Notes: generated by a model not told the origin, from the letters alone. DNA of 50,068 bases from Candidatus Poribacteria bacterium (GCA_022821495.1 JAJEDN010000029.1:1-50068); one strand, 5' to 3'; counted from the stretch's first letter, positions 16,122 to 25,962 are shown. Numbers and translations: made by a program.

Positions 16122-17686
16122 TGAACACAAATAAGAAAATACCCACGCCTGAAGAAATCGAAAAGGAATTTCAAGAATTTTGGCAAAAGAAGTACGGTGG
16201 AACCGTCCGCTTGATAAACGCGACTGCAAGCGAACCTACACCGGAAGGAGAACCAGAGGAACCTGAACCGAAAAAAACCTTCGATCTGAAATTCGATCTC
16301 AAACCGAAAGAGATTAAGAAATACCTCGACCGGTACGTGATTAAGCAAGACGAAGCGAAGAAAGCCCTCGCGATTGCGGTGTGCGACCACTACAACCACG
16401 TCCGAGAATGCCACGAAAACCCGGATGCTGCTGATACCGATTACTCAAAACAAAATATCGTTATGCTCGGTCCGACTGGTGTCGGTAAGACGTACTTGAT
16501 CCGACACATCGCCAAACTCATCGGTGTCCCCTTTGTGAAAGCGGATGCTACTCGATTTAGCGAGACAGGTTACGTCGGTGCCAATGTAGACGACTTAATC
16601 CGTGAATTGGTAACACAAGCCGATGACAATCTCGAATTAGCACAATACGGCATTATCTACCTCGACGAAGCGGATAAAATCGCGACCCCGCCGAATATCA
16701 TCGGACGCGATGTCAGTGGACGCGGTGTGCAAATTGGCCTCCTCAAACTGATGGAGGAGACCGAAGTCGATCTACGGGCTGGAAATGATGTCGCTTCTCA
16801 GATGCGTGCTGCAATGGAATTCCAGAAAAGCGGGAAGGTCGAGAAAGAGGTGATTAACACGCGCCATATCCTGTTTATTATTAGCGGCGCATTCACCGGC
16901 ATGGAGAAAATTATCAAGAAACGCATGCATCAAAGTAGGATCGGATTTAACGCCGAAATCGCCAGCCAAACCGATGATACCTCACAATACTTTGAGGGTG
17001 TCACGCCAAAGGATTTCATCGACTTCGGTTTTGAACCTGAATTCATCGGGCGACTTCCCGTGCATGTCATTTGTAATGAACTTGCGGTGGACGACCTTTT
17101 CTATATTCTGAAACATTCCGAAGGCTCTATTATTCGGCAATATGAGAACGCGTTTCGTGCGTATGGGATCACAGTCCTGTTCTCTGACAAGGGTCTACGC
17201 AGAATCGCCGAAAAAGCCATTGAGCAGAAAACAGGGGCACGTGCCTTGATGACGGTCTGTGAAAAGGTTTTACGGAACTACAAATTTGAACTCCCTTCCA
17301 CTGGTACGAACGAATTCGTTGTCACTGATACAGTCGTAGAGGATCCTGATGCTGAACTGAAACGTATCATCAAAGATACCGATTACAACCGTAATAGGGT
17401 GATGCACGAGCAAGTGCGTCGGTATGAAGCACAATACGAGGTTAATCATCAACTACAGATTCAGTTTGATGGCGAAGCCACTGCACTTATCTGTGAACGT
17501 GCAATCGCGGAAGAAAAAGCGATAGAACAAATCTGCGATGTACTCCTTGAAAGCTACCAACACGGTTTGAATCTTATCAAACAGAACACTGGACAGTCTA
17601 CGTTCACCTTCCCAAAAGAGGTTGTGGAAAACCCTGATCAGGTGCTTGAAGAATGGATTCGTGGGTCATATACCACAAAACGTTGA
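16121..17686 (+). CDS. ClpX-like AAA+ ATPase
   Basis: 521 residues. After a ~60-residue acidic, proline-rich N-terminus lacking the ClpX zinc finger, KEIKKYLDRYVIKQDEAKKAL begins the AAA+ domain as in ClpX/HslU. Walker A is GPTGVGKT (117-124), then FSETGYVGANVDDLIREL (the ClpX FTEAGYVGEDVE region) and Walker B IIYLDEADKI (178-187). Later come GFEPEFIGRLPV, the sensor block, and KTGARALMTVCE (sensor 2). A ~100-residue extra C-terminal helical tail is unusual. It overlaps the MetE-like stop by one base (TGATG), so the two are translationally coupled. No clpP is nearby, so it may work as an unfoldase without a protease. Confidence 0.8.
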   Translation: MNTNKKIPTPEEIEKEFQEFWQKKYGGTVRLINATASEPTPEGEPEEPEPKKTFDLKFDLKPKEIKKYLDRYVIKQDEAKKALAIAVCDHYNHVRECHENPDAADTDYSKQNIVMLGPTGVGKTYLIRHIAKLIGVPFVKADATRFSETGYVGANVDDLIRELVTQADDNLELAQYGIIYLDEADKIATPPNIIGRDVSGRGVQIGLLKLMEETEVDLRAGNDVASQMRAAMEFQKSGKVEKEVINTRHILFIISGAFTGMEKIIKKRMHQSRIGFNAEIASQTDDTSQYFEGVTPKDFIDFGFEPEFIGRLPVHVICNELAVDDLFYILKHSEGSIIRQYENAFRAYGITVLFSDKGLRRIAEKAIEQKTGARALMTVCEKVLRNYKFELPSTGTNEFVVTDTVVEDPDAELKRIIKDTDYNRNRVMHEQVRRYEAQYEVNHQLQIQFDGEATALICERAIAEEKAIEQICDVLLESYQHGLNLIKQNTGQSTFTFPKEVVENPDQVLEEWIRGSYTTKR

Positions 17687-17691
17687 ATAGT

Positions 17692-17714
17692 TGTCAGTTA
17701 TCAGTTATCAGTTA
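17692..17714. repeat. AGTTATC short repeat
   Basis: Three consecutive GTCAGTTATCAGTTATCAGTT units lie directly after the AAA+ gene, the same family as at 634. Confidence 0.55.
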
Positions 17715-17825
17715 AAAGAGGGATCAGGTCTCTCAAAGTTCTTTAAGATTTTAGAAGTAATAGTTATGATCAGAAACCTGCCCGAAACGAAGAGGAGGGC
17801 AGCCCAGAAGCCCATATATTAAAGT

Positions 17826-18575
17826 ATGAACACTGAACGAAAACGACCGCCGCGTCCAGAACCTGTAGACCTTCGAGAAGTCGGTGCCCCGATTGATGGC
17901 GACCCCCAAGTTAGCGACCGACGCTTGTTCTTCCAACTCCATGTTTTTGAGGACTGCTCCGACGCAAGCACCGTCATTGAAATGCTTGAAGAGAGTCGCC
18001 TAAACGCGGTGCTATACGACGATTTCAACAACCCGACAGGTATCGGTGTGCTTTTTATTGTAGAGGATCCAACGGTGCTAACAACCGATACGCGAGATCT
18101 ATTAGCAGAATTCCAACGTGCAGCCAATCCGCTATATCGTGCGGAAATGACGATGATCGGTCGAACCTATTCAAGCGGTAGAGAACCGAATTTGGAAGAG
18201 TGGCTCCTCAACAAACCGCTTCAAAGCGCGCTCAACCCCGAATTTCCATGGGCAATTTGGTATCCACTGCGCCGAAACCCCGAATTTTATCGGCTTGAAC
18301 ACCGCGAACGCGGGCGAATTTTAGGTGAACACGCAATGCTCGGTCGCAGCTACGCCGCCGGTGGATACGCCAGTGACATCCGACTCGCATGTTTCGGGTT
18401 AGATACGAACGATAATGAATTTGTTATCGGGTTAGTCGGTCCCGAACTATATCCGTTATCGCGGTTGATACAAGATATGCGGCAAACAGAGCAGACGACC
18501 AAATATATCGAATCGCTCGGTCCTTTCTTTGTTGGAAAGGTTCGGCAGCGGTTTGTTAAACACTCGAAAGCTTAG
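17826..18575 (+). CDS. Chlorite dismutase-family protein, coproheme decarboxylase (ChdC/HemQ)-like
   Basis: 249 residues with the two ferredoxin-like halves of the chlorite dismutase family. In the C-terminal half, AIWYPLRRNPEFYRL carries a Tyr (Y146) at the position of the radical-forming tyrosine of ChdC, and GRILGEHAMLGRSYAAG carries the proximal heme ligand H169. DMRQTEQTTKYIESLGPFFVGK matches the family C-terminus. ChdC decarboxylates coproheme III to heme b in the coproporphyrin-dependent pathway. A catalytic Arg for chlorite dismutation is not obvious, which favours ChdC. There is no clear ribosome site before the ATG. It precedes the GldF/GldG genes by ~115 bp. Confidence 0.75.
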   Translation: MNTERKRPPRPEPVDLREVGAPIDGDPQVSDRRLFFQLHVFEDCSDASTVIEMLEESRLNAVLYDDFNNPTGIGVLFIVEDPTVLTTDTRDLLAEFQRAANPLYRAEMTMIGRTYSSGREPNLEEWLLNKPLQSALNPEFPWAIWYPLRRNPEFYRLEHRERGRILGEHAMLGRSYAAGGYASDIRLACFGLDTNDNEFVIGLVGPELYPLSRLIQDMRQTEQTTKYIESLGPFFVGKVRQRFVKHSKA

Positions 18576-18689
18576 AATCAAAAGATTTATCAATGCCAGC
18601 AGCACGCAACAACAGCGCGTGCGGGTCTTAATCAAAAACCACTCATGTCCTAATAGACTTGCCTGCACGCTTGGCGAATACCTAAAAAA

Positions 18690-19415
18690 ATGAGAAACAT
18701 TCTTGCAGTCTGTACCAAAGAACTCTACACCTATTTCGTCTCACCGATCGCCTATTTCGTCTGTTTTGTTTTCACAACGATTTCAGGGTTCATTTTTTCT
18801 CTTGTGCTGATTGGTGCGAGTGGACAAGGGGGAACCGCTGGATTCGTGATTGAGACACTCTTCAGAAATATGGCAATCATCCTGCTCTTTTTTACGCCGG
18901 TTCTGACGATGAAACTCTTTGCAGAAGAGCGGAAATCGGGGACAATTGAACTCCTTCTTACCTCTCCAATCACAGATGGACAAGTCGTCCTCGGAAAATT
19001 TTTCGCGAGCTGCGCACTCGTGCTTATTATGCTCAGTTTAACGCTCCTATTCCCATTACTGGCGTTGCGTTTCGGTTATCTGGACAGCGGTCTCCTACTC
19101 AGCGGTTATCTCGGTGTCATCCTGATTAGTGCTTCCTTTCTGGCGTTAGGTTTATTGATGTCGTCAATGTGCAAAAACCAACTCGTTGCGGCACTAACGA
19201 GTTTCGGCATTCTCTTAACGCTATGGGTAATCGGTGCACTCTCGGCGCGTAGTGGCGCGCTCGGAAATTTTTTGAGCTACCTATCGCTCTCTGAACACTA
19301 CAACGACTTTGCCCGCGGTGTTATCCCTCTGAAAGATATTGTGTACTACGTCAGTTTTACAGCTGTCTGTCTATTTGCGACGTTCAAGTCCATTGAATCA
19401 TCAAAATGGAGATAG
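18690..19415 (+). CDS. ABC-2 type permease, GldF-like
   Basis: 241 residues with six membrane spans. N-terminus CTKELYTYFVSPIAYFV and the block MKLFAEERKSGTIELLLTSPITDGQVVLGKFFA are the classic signature of the GldF/NosY permeases. It would form a transporter with a GldA-like ATPase, which is not in this window. Three bases separate it from the GldG-like gene, so they form one operon. In Bacteroidetes GldAFG is tied to gliding, but the same set occurs in non-gliding bacteria as an exporter of unknown substrate. Confidence 0.85.
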   Translation: MRNILAVCTKELYTYFVSPIAYFVCFVFTTISGFIFSLVLIGASGQGGTAGFVIETLFRNMAIILLFFTPVLTMKLFAEERKSGTIELLLTSPITDGQVVLGKFFASCALVLIMLSLTLLFPLLALRFGYLDSGLLLSGYLGVILISASFLALGLLMSSMCKNQLVAALTSFGILLTLWVIGALSARSGALGNFLSYLSLSEHYNDFARGVIPLKDIVYYVSFTAVCLFATFKSIESSKWR

Positions 19416-19418
19416 GAT

Positions 19419-21023
19419 ATGGCGAATAAAAGTATTGCGGGACCGATCTTTGGGCTTCTGACGTTGATTTTCAGTTTCATCGCAACTGCTAGCGCTGTTT
19501 TTCAATCGTGGCTCGCCTTTTGGATATGCCTGCTCCTTGCACTCGTCTCACTCACTGTTTTTGCACGGTTACGATTCTCGGATTTTATAAACTTCTTCGT
19601 CAGTCGCCAAGCCCGTTATGGTGCGAATGTCGCCTTGAGCATCGTCGGCGTTATCGGTATCGCTGTTTTTGCCAATGCTATTGTTGGACACCGTTTTGAT
19701 AAAAGAACAGATTTAACGAAGTTGCAGCTTTACACACTATCAGAACAAACCAAGACCGTTCTCAAAAACCTTGAATCAGAAATTCAGGTAACAGCGTTCT
19801 TCAGCAACGACATCCAGCAATTGGCAGCCCGTGCCAAGGATATTTTAGAATTATACCAGCGCGAAACCGAATCGCTAACAGTCTCATTTAAGGACCCTTA
19901 CACCGACCTCCAATTTCGCGAAAAGTATCAGATACAATACGACGGAACCATCATTTTTGAGAGTCAAGATCAACAAGAAAAGGTAACTGTTGTCGAGGAA
20001 CAAAAATTTACAAGTGCGATCCTAAAACTGATGCGTAATGAAACGAAAAAGATCTATTTCCTTGTGGGTCATGAAGAACATGGACTTGACGACTTCAATA
20101 AGAATGGATATAGCGACGTTCGGACAGAATTAGAAAACCAGAATTATGTCGCGTCCGCCCTCTCACTCTTGACAGAACCTGCCATTCCAGCGGATTGTGA
20201 CGTACTTGTCATTGCGGGTCCGAAAACGGCTTTGACGCGCCATGAACTTGACGCAGTAACAAAATATTTAAATCACGGCGGGAAATTGTTCCTAATGCTT
20301 GATCCGTCTGTCACCTCTGCCGAAGATGCGAATAATGGACTCGTTCGACTTATGAAAAGATGGGGTATCACTATCGGAAATGATCTCGTCATCGATAAAG
20401 TGCAATTCGTTTTTGCATTCGGACCCACCGCGCCGGTACCGGGACCCGTATTGCACGACATCACCCGTGCGATGACGGATCCAGTAGCGTTTCCTGTAAC
20501 TCGTTCTGTCACACCTTTAGCGGATAGCCCTCCTAATCTGAGCGTGAAATCTCTTTTTAAGACCGCCAGTGGTGCCGGAAACAGTTGGGGCGAAACGCAG
20601 CGTAAAGCCGACGGTACCTTCAACGAAGATTTTACCAATTTCACCTACGACCCTGATATAGATACACCATCACCCGTGTCTGTCGCAATCGCCGCTGAAC
20701 AGAAAATTGACCCAGACAGCGATAAGGGCGCAGAACACAGCCCAACACGAATTGTTGTCTTTGGTGACTCCGATTTCGCCGCGAATGCTATTTTCCGGGC
20801 ACCAAATCGAGACATCTTTTTAGCCACAATCAATTGGCTTACATTAGAAGAGGACCTTATTGCGATCCGTCCAATTGACTTACGTGAACAAACCTTGCGT
20901 CAGATGCTCGTTCAAGATCAACGTCTCGTGCAGATAACATCTGTCTTTCTGATCCCCACACTTGTTTTTACAGCGGGGTTAATTGTTTGGTGGCAACGCC
21001 GTGAAGGAGAGAGAAGCGCGTGA
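19419..21023 (+). CDS. GldG-like ABC transporter auxiliary protein
   Basis: 534 residues. Two membrane spans lie near the N-terminus (about 10-60) and another near 80-95, then a large periplasmic domain, and a last span near 505-525 followed by WWQRREGERSA. The domain starts with TLSEQTKTVLKNLESEIQVTAFFSND, the hallmark of the ABC_transp_aux family. It holds KIYFLVGHEEHGLDDFNKNGY, DVLVIAGPKTALTRHEL and GKLFLMLDPS as in GldG. GGAGATAGG precedes the ATG. The stop overlaps the following GTG (GTGA). It likely gates or couples the GldF permease. Confidence 0.85.
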   Translation: MANKSIAGPIFGLLTLIFSFIATASAVFQSWLAFWICLLLALVSLTVFARLRFSDFINFFVSRQARYGANVALSIVGVIGIAVFANAIVGHRFDKRTDLTKLQLYTLSEQTKTVLKNLESEIQVTAFFSNDIQQLAARAKDILELYQRETESLTVSFKDPYTDLQFREKYQIQYDGTIIFESQDQQEKVTVVEEQKFTSAILKLMRNETKKIYFLVGHEEHGLDDFNKNGYSDVRTELENQNYVASALSLLTEPAIPADCDVLVIAGPKTALTRHELDAVTKYLNHGGKLFLMLDPSVTSAEDANNGLVRLMKRWGITIGNDLVIDKVQFVFAFGPTAPVPGPVLHDITRAMTDPVAFPVTRSVTPLADSPPNLSVKSLFKTASGAGNSWGETQRKADGTFNEDFTNFTYDPDIDTPSPVSVAIAAEQKIDPDSDKGAEHSPTRIVVFGDSDFAANAIFRAPNRDIFLATINWLTLEEDLIAIRPIDLREQTLRQMLVQDQRLVQITSVFLIPTLVFTAGLIVWWQRREGERSA

Positions 21024-22852
21024 ACTTCCGAACAACACTGATCATCATTGTCCTGCTCGTCGGTATCGGCGGTACGTATTACCTGTTTTTTCAGGAACCG
21101 TCCGATCAGACAAGCACCGACGAAAAACCAGCCATTCATCAGGTCTATGATGTCCCACACGATACGGTTAAACAGGTGGAAATCTCGTTTGCTGATGCGG
21201 CATATCAAAATCTGAAATTGGTAAAAGACTCGGCTGGCGACTGGGCGTTAACAACCCCGTTTCATGCGGATGCAGATAGTGAGAAAGTTAATCAGATGTT
21301 AGATGATATGCTCAACAAACGCATCAAGCAGACGCTTGAAGTGCCTGATTTAACGCAGTACGGATTGGATAATACACCGAGCATTACCCTCTCACTCTGG
21401 ACAGCAGACAGCGCCTCACCAACAGTAACCTTCCTTATCGGTAAAAAGGCGATTAACTTCTCCGTCTACGTTAAAGAAAAATCGGAAGCGCATATCTTTC
21501 TCATTGAATCCAGTGCCCTTGATGATTTAACGAAATCCCCGACAGACCTTCGCGACAGGTCGGTTATTAAGTTCAACACGGAAATGGTGTCCAATATCGA
21601 GTTTGAACAGCAGCATGAAAGCACTTCCGAAAAATCCAGTGCTGTTCATTGTGAAAAGCGAAACGGGACATGGCACGTTACACACCCAATCACAGCAAAG
21701 GCTGATACAGAAGAAATTGAGATGCTCCTTTCAGAATTGCGTTCGTTACAAGTATCCAGTTTTGAGGCAGATGGTGTTGACGCAAACGACCCAGCACGCT
21801 TAAAAAAATACGGTTTAGATACACCCCGCATCCAGACAAAACTTACAGGTGATGATAATACCTATACACTCGATATCGGTGCTGCTATTCCATCAGAGAC
21901 AGGAACACAGGGACGTGTTTATGTCAAGGTTTCCGTTTATGAAGATGCTATCTGCACTGTCTCTGAAGATATTTATAATCTTCTGAACAAATCTGTCTTT
22001 GATCTGCGCGATAAGCGGGTTATAGACTTTCAACGCACCGATACAATCCGTTTTGAAATCAAACAAGGGACAGAGATAACTGTCGGCACGAAAAACTACG
22101 ACGGTATATGGGAACTGCAAACACCGACAGAGAAAATAAAAGCCGATGCCGATGCCGTGGACGACCTGCTCTTCGGTGTGGATTCCGTCGAAGCTGCTGC
22201 ATTTATTGATAATTCTACCAAAAATCTTGCATTGTACGGGTTAGCATCACCCTCAATCACTGTTGCATTTACACAACGTGGTGAAGAAAATCCGGCTGTC
22301 TTACTTATCGGGAACTATGCACAAGACGGAACTGTATATGTCAAAGCCGAGCAGTCCGACCAAGTTTCTCGTGTTAAACCTGACCTCATCGATAACATTG
22401 CCTTAGGGGCTGCATGGCTCCGCGATAAACAGGTTCTCAACTTCCACATTGATGACGCGGTTCGATTGACTTCAGCGCTGGTTGGTGAAGCACCTTTTAC
22501 ATGTCAGCGCCTCGGAACGAATTGGCGGCTCACCGCACCGGTCCGAGAGGACGCAAACAATAGAGAAGTAAACGCTATTATCTATGAACTCGATGACCTG
22601 ATGGCAGACGCATTTATAAGCAGCACGTCTACACCTACCGATACTATCACAGGTTTCAGTAAGCCAAGCATGCAGCTGACCATCGAACTGCGGAACCAGA
22701 AAGTATATACCTTGCAAGTTGGCAAGACAGATGTCTCTGGACGTTTCTACGCCCGATTTCAACATGAACCGAGTTTAATTTTTCTGCTTAATGCAGAACG
22801 CATCCAAAAACTGAGAACATCGCTTGAATTCGTCCGTACTTCGGAAGAGTAA
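21020..22852 (+). CDS. DUF4340 repeat protein, membrane anchored
   Basis: 610 residues. One N-terminal membrane span (TLIIIVLLVGIGGTYYLFF) anchors a periplasmic region built from four similar ~140-residue DUF4340 units. Each has a 'W-L--P--A-AD---V--ll--L' strand-helix unit, then YGLD-P or a variant (YGLDNTPSITLSL, YGLDTPRIQTKL, YGLASPSITVAF, TGFSKPSMQLTI) and a glycine-turn strand (LIGKKAINFSVYVK and so on). DUF4340 proteins commonly follow gldF/gldG genes, as here. GTGA overlap with the preceding stop shows coupling. The role is unknown, possibly a periplasmic accessory of the transporter. Confidence 0.8.
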   Translation: MNFRTTLIIIVLLVGIGGTYYLFFQEPSDQTSTDEKPAIHQVYDVPHDTVKQVEISFADAAYQNLKLVKDSAGDWALTTPFHADADSEKVNQMLDDMLNKRIKQTLEVPDLTQYGLDNTPSITLSLWTADSASPTVTFLIGKKAINFSVYVKEKSEAHIFLIESSALDDLTKSPTDLRDRSVIKFNTEMVSNIEFEQQHESTSEKSSAVHCEKRNGTWHVTHPITAKADTEEIEMLLSELRSLQVSSFEADGVDANDPARLKKYGLDTPRIQTKLTGDDNTYTLDIGAAIPSETGTQGRVYVKVSVYEDAICTVSEDIYNLLNKSVFDLRDKRVIDFQRTDTIRFEIKQGTEITVGTKNYDGIWELQTPTEKIKADADAVDDLLFGVDSVEAAAFIDNSTKNLALYGLASPSITVAFTQRGEENPAVLLIGNYAQDGTVYVKAEQSDQVSRVKPDLIDNIALGAAWLRDKQVLNFHIDDAVRLTSALVGEAPFTCQRLGTNWRLTAPVREDANNREVNAIIYELDDLMADAFISSTSTPTDTITGFSKPSMQLTIELRNQKVYTLQVGKTDVSGRFYARFQHEPSLIFLLNAERIQKLRTSLEFVRTSEE

Positions 22853-22855
22853 TGG

Positions 22856-24079
22856 TTGAACGTTATGCAGATATATATTATTGGAACTGCTTATTTTTTC
22901 TTTGTTTTTCAACTTCTCATCATTACCCGATCTTTTTTCTATGCGCGCCGCGAACGTAAGGCAGAACGACCGACTTACACCCCAAAGGCAGCAATTATCG
23001 CGCCGCATTACGGATGGGATGCCGAAACAGCAGAACACGTCAAAGGACTTTTACATCAAGACTACGCAGGCGCGTACGAAGTTTACTTTGTCACACACCA
23101 AAAAGCAGGTGCCGGACACGATGTCTCTTATCCACATCTGTGTGAAATTGCCGAACCGCATCCGAACATCCATGTGCTATTAGCACCAAACATCGTTGAA
23201 AACGATCTGCCACGTTCACAAAAAGTCCAAAACCTCATAACAGTGATAGAAAAACTCCCTGACGACATCGAAGTTATCGCGTTTGTGGATGCCGATGTCG
23301 CCATCCGAGAAGATTGGTTGACACTCCTTGTTAACCCGCTCCAAGAATCAGAGATCGGGACAACTGTCGGTGGACGGTTCTATTTCCCACAAACATGGAA
23401 TGTTGCCGCCCTTGTAGAATCCATTTGGGTCAACTTTCAGATGAGCGTACAAGGCGATCATCCATTCACTATGGTGTGGGGCGGTTCTAACGCTTTCCGA
23501 CGCGAAATGCTCGAAAAAGCCCAGATTCTTCAACGTTGGGAGGAGGCAACAATCGAAGATCTCAATACCACACTTGCGATGCGAGATATCAAACACAAGA
23601 TACATTTTGTCCCGGACTGTGTAGCGGTAACGCACACTGCTAATCGGACATGGCATCAAATTGTGGAGTTTACGAACCGCCAGATGATTATGACGCTACA
23701 CATGGGACTTTGGAAGCAATGGCTTACCAGTCTCATCACGTTTCTGCCAAAAGGTCTCTTCGTGTTCGGATCCATCCCGTTTCTATTTTTTAGAAGCGAA
23801 TTACTACCGATGCTCTTCATTCTTTTCCTCGAAGCATTCAGTTATCGTATTTTTTCCAAAAACTTACCACGCTGGCTCCAAGACATGCCGAAGGTACGGC
23901 AGACGATTGGTGTATCCTCCTACACCACCTCAATCGGACTATTCCTCGCCGGTCTCAATGCCCTATATGCCATATTCCAGCGTAAAATCACTTGGGGCGG
24001 GGTACGCTATGAAATACTGTCTGCAACAAAGTGTCGGGTTTTAGGTCCGGTCAAACAAAAGGAAAAAGACGACGTTTAA
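22856..24079 (+). CDS. Family 2/21 glycosyltransferase, membrane associated
   Basis: 407 residues. N-terminal span (QIYIIGTAYFFFVFQLLIIT), then a GT-A catalytic domain: AAIIAPHYGWD near 46-55, RSQKVQNLI near 120-129, the metal-binding DAD at 145-147 (IAFVDADVAIREDW), GGSNAFRREML near 215 and the ED pair in ATIEDLNTTLAM. Two to three C-terminal spans follow. The layout resembles ceramide glucosyltransferase/HpnI-type GT21 enzymes acting on lipid acceptors. A TTG start with GGAAG eight bases upstream is chosen; ATG at 22865 is the alternative. It is the last gene of the GldF-GldG-DUF4340 operon. Confidence 0.75.
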   Translation: MNVMQIYIIGTAYFFFVFQLLIITRSFFYARRERKAERPTYTPKAAIIAPHYGWDAETAEHVKGLLHQDYAGAYEVYFVTHQKAGAGHDVSYPHLCEIAEPHPNIHVLLAPNIVENDLPRSQKVQNLITVIEKLPDDIEVIAFVDADVAIREDWLTLLVNPLQESEIGTTVGGRFYFPQTWNVAALVESIWVNFQMSVQGDHPFTMVWGGSNAFRREMLEKAQILQRWEEATIEDLNTTLAMRDIKHKIHFVPDCVAVTHTANRTWHQIVEFTNRQMIMTLHMGLWKQWLTSLITFLPKGLFVFGSIPFLFFRSELLPMLFILFLEAFSYRIFSKNLPRWLQDMPKVRQTIGVSSYTTSIGLFLAGLNALYAIFQRKITWGGVRYEILSATKCRVLGPVKQKEKDDV

Positions 24080-24111
24080 AAGTATGATCATGCCCAACAT
24101 TTGAAACGCCC

Positions 24112-24140
24112 TTGATTTTTTTCTTAAAATATGGCATAGT
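24112..24140 (+). promoter_or_regulatory. Promoter for msrB
   Basis: -35 TTGATT (24112-24117), 17-bp spacer, -10 CATAGT (24135-24140). Weak but well spaced. Confidence 0.35.
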
Positions 24141-24199
24141 ATTCATAAAAGGGTTTTTAAAACATATTTCATCACTTGTATTCACAAAAGGAACGAGAA

Positions 24200-24610
24200 A
24201 TGAGTGCAGAAAAAGTTATCAAATCAGAAAAAGAGTGGAAAGCACAGCTCACACCTGAAGAATTTAAAGTGACTCGGAAAAAAGGGACAGAACGCGCCTT
24301 TACAGGGAAATATCACGATTGTAAAGAGCAAGGGGTGTATCACTGTATCTGTTGTGACAGCCCGCTCTTCAGTTCCGAAACCAAGTTCGACTCTGGAACT
24401 GGGTGGCCCAGTTTTTGGGACGCTGTCTCTTCCGAATCCATTGAGATGAAAATGGATCGCAGCATCTTTTTCATGCCGCGTACCGAGGTCGTCTGTAGCC
24501 AGTGTGACGCGCACCTCGGACACGTCTTTGATGACGGTCCGCCGCCGACCGGTAAGCGTTATTGCATGAATTCCGCGGCACTTACGCTGGTAAAATCAGA
24601 AGACAAATAA
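24200..24610 (+). CDS. msrB: Peptide-methionine (R)-S-oxide reductase
   Basis: 136 residues from the ATG, which has AAGGA at the right distance. It reduces methionine-R-sulfoxide in proteins. The structural zinc is held by C49-x2-C52 (CICC) and C99-x2-C102 (CSQC). The [14 protein letters not shown] block and [19 protein letters not shown] are canonical, with catalytic Cys C122 in RYCMNSAAL. There is no signal peptide, so it is cytoplasmic. It ends 9 bp before the radical SAM gene and is probably co-transcribed with it. Confidence 0.95.
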   Translation: MSAEKVIKSEKEWKAQLTPEEFKVTRKKGTERAFTGKYHDCKEQGVYHCICCDSPLFSSETKFDSGTGWPSFWDAVSSESIEMKMDRSIFFMPRTEVVCSQCDAHLGHVFDDGPPPTGKRYCMNSAALTLVKSEDK

Positions 24611-24619
24611 GGAGAATAG

Positions 24620-25840
24620 ATGGCACTACGAAGTCGAATCTCATCAAGATTTCTTGTCAATGAACTTGCGACCGCTATATCGGAAGATTGGGGAACTTCG
24701 CGCAAGTTCATGCGCTACCAACTCGCCAAAGAGAGTTTCAACTGGCGACACCCGCTCGGTGCAAAACACGGTAAAGGGGACGCTATCCAACTGGTAAGTC
24801 TCCGAATAACGGATATGTGTAACCTTCGCTGCCACTCTTGTGGACAATGGGGGGATAACGGCTACCTTCACGGAAAATCTCTTAAAGAACTCAAAGCACG
24901 CGAAGTTCCTATTGAAGTCTATAAAGATCTCGTCGATCAAATTGTTGATCAAGGCTGGTCACCCGTCTGGTATATCTGGGGCGGTGAGCCGATGCTCTAC
25001 CCCGGAATTACTGACTTGATGCACTATATCAAAGAGCGGGGAATGCCCATATCCCTCGTTAGCAATGCAACAAATATCGCAAGACGTGCCGATGATATCC
25101 TGGAAACCTGCAAAATTATCTATCTGAGCGTCGATGGACCGAACGAGGAAATCCACAACACACAACGTCCCGGCGTATCTGAAAACTACGACAATTTCAA
25201 GGATGTCAAAGCTGCGCTGGAAGTACTGAGTGCCGAGAAAGAAAAACGGAATGTCGCATTCCCCTATATTATTCCGTTAAGCTGCGTCACGATGTACAAT
25301 ATCGATGTTGTCGTAGACCTCTATAAATTCACGAGTCAATACGCTGACGCGCAAATCTTCTACCTGACATGGTGGATAGATTCCCAATCGGCGCAGGAAC
25401 ACACAGAAGACTTCGAACAACGTTTCGGATTCAAACCGCAGACGCATTACGGTTGGATAGGGACGTGGAAGGACTTTGACCACGGCGTAATCTTAGACCG
25501 CTTTGACGAGATGGAAAATCTCGCCAACGAACAACGACGCTGCCCGCCGATCATGATGCCGAGACTCAATACAAAAGGCGAAATCCAACGTTATTACACC
25601 GACCATGAGCAAACTTTTGGCTACAATCAGTGTGTTAGCATCTATATGACGATGGAAATTGATAGCAACGGTGATGTGAGCCTCTGCCGAGATTACCACG
25701 ATTATATCATCGGCAATATCCAGACGGACAAAGTTGTCGATATGTGGAATAATCAGAAGGCAATGAAGTTTCGCCAATCCGTGAGTAACGACGGTCCCAT
25801 GCCTGTGTGTCGCCGATGCTGTGGACTGATGGGATTTTAG
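24620..25840 (+). CDS. Radical SAM protein with SPASM-like C-terminus
   Basis: 406 residues. The [4Fe-4S]/SAM motif is C67-x3-C71-x2-C74 (DMCNLRCHSC), then WGGEPMLYPGITDLM with the GGEP SAM-binding element. A C-terminal cysteine set (QCVSIYM, GDVSLCRDYHDYIIGN, and CRRCCGLMGF) is the SPASM-type auxiliary cluster region, including the usual GNI and MWN features. Enzymes of this group modify peptides, proteins or small molecules. No precursor peptide gene was seen beside it. AAGGAG precedes the ATG, 9 bp after msrB. Confidence 0.85.
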   Translation: MALRSRISSRFLVNELATAISEDWGTSRKFMRYQLAKESFNWRHPLGAKHGKGDAIQLVSLRITDMCNLRCHSCGQWGDNGYLHGKSLKELKAREVPIEVYKDLVDQIVDQGWSPVWYIWGGEPMLYPGITDLMHYIKERGMPISLVSNATNIARRADDILETCKIIYLSVDGPNEEIHNTQRPGVSENYDNFKDVKAALEVLSAEKEKRNVAFPYIIPLSCVTMYNIDVVVDLYKFTSQYADAQIFYLTWWIDSQSAQEHTEDFEQRFGFKPQTHYGWIGTWKDFDHGVILDRFDEMENLANEQRRCPPIMMPRLNTKGEIQRYYTDHEQTFGYNQCVSIYMTMEIDSNGDVSLCRDYHDYIIGNIQTDKVVDMWNNQKAMKFRQSVSNDGPMPVCRRCCGLMGF

Positions 25841-25861
25841 TTTTAATTTTTCGAGTACGGG

Positions 25862-25962
25862 TCTGCCTTCCTTGTGCAAGCCTATAGAGACTTGCAGGAC
25901 AATGGTTCAGGCAGGTTCTTGATACAATTCACACACGGTAGGTTCCCTGAGAACCTTTCGTA
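25862..25962. other. Structured intergenic region after the radical SAM gene
   Basis: Nested complementary segments (CTGCC with GGCAG, TTGTGCAAG with CTTGC-ACAA) are followed by a hairpin AGGTTC-CCTGA-GAACCT ending in TTTCG near 25941-25957. The second may act as a terminator. Confidence 0.35.
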
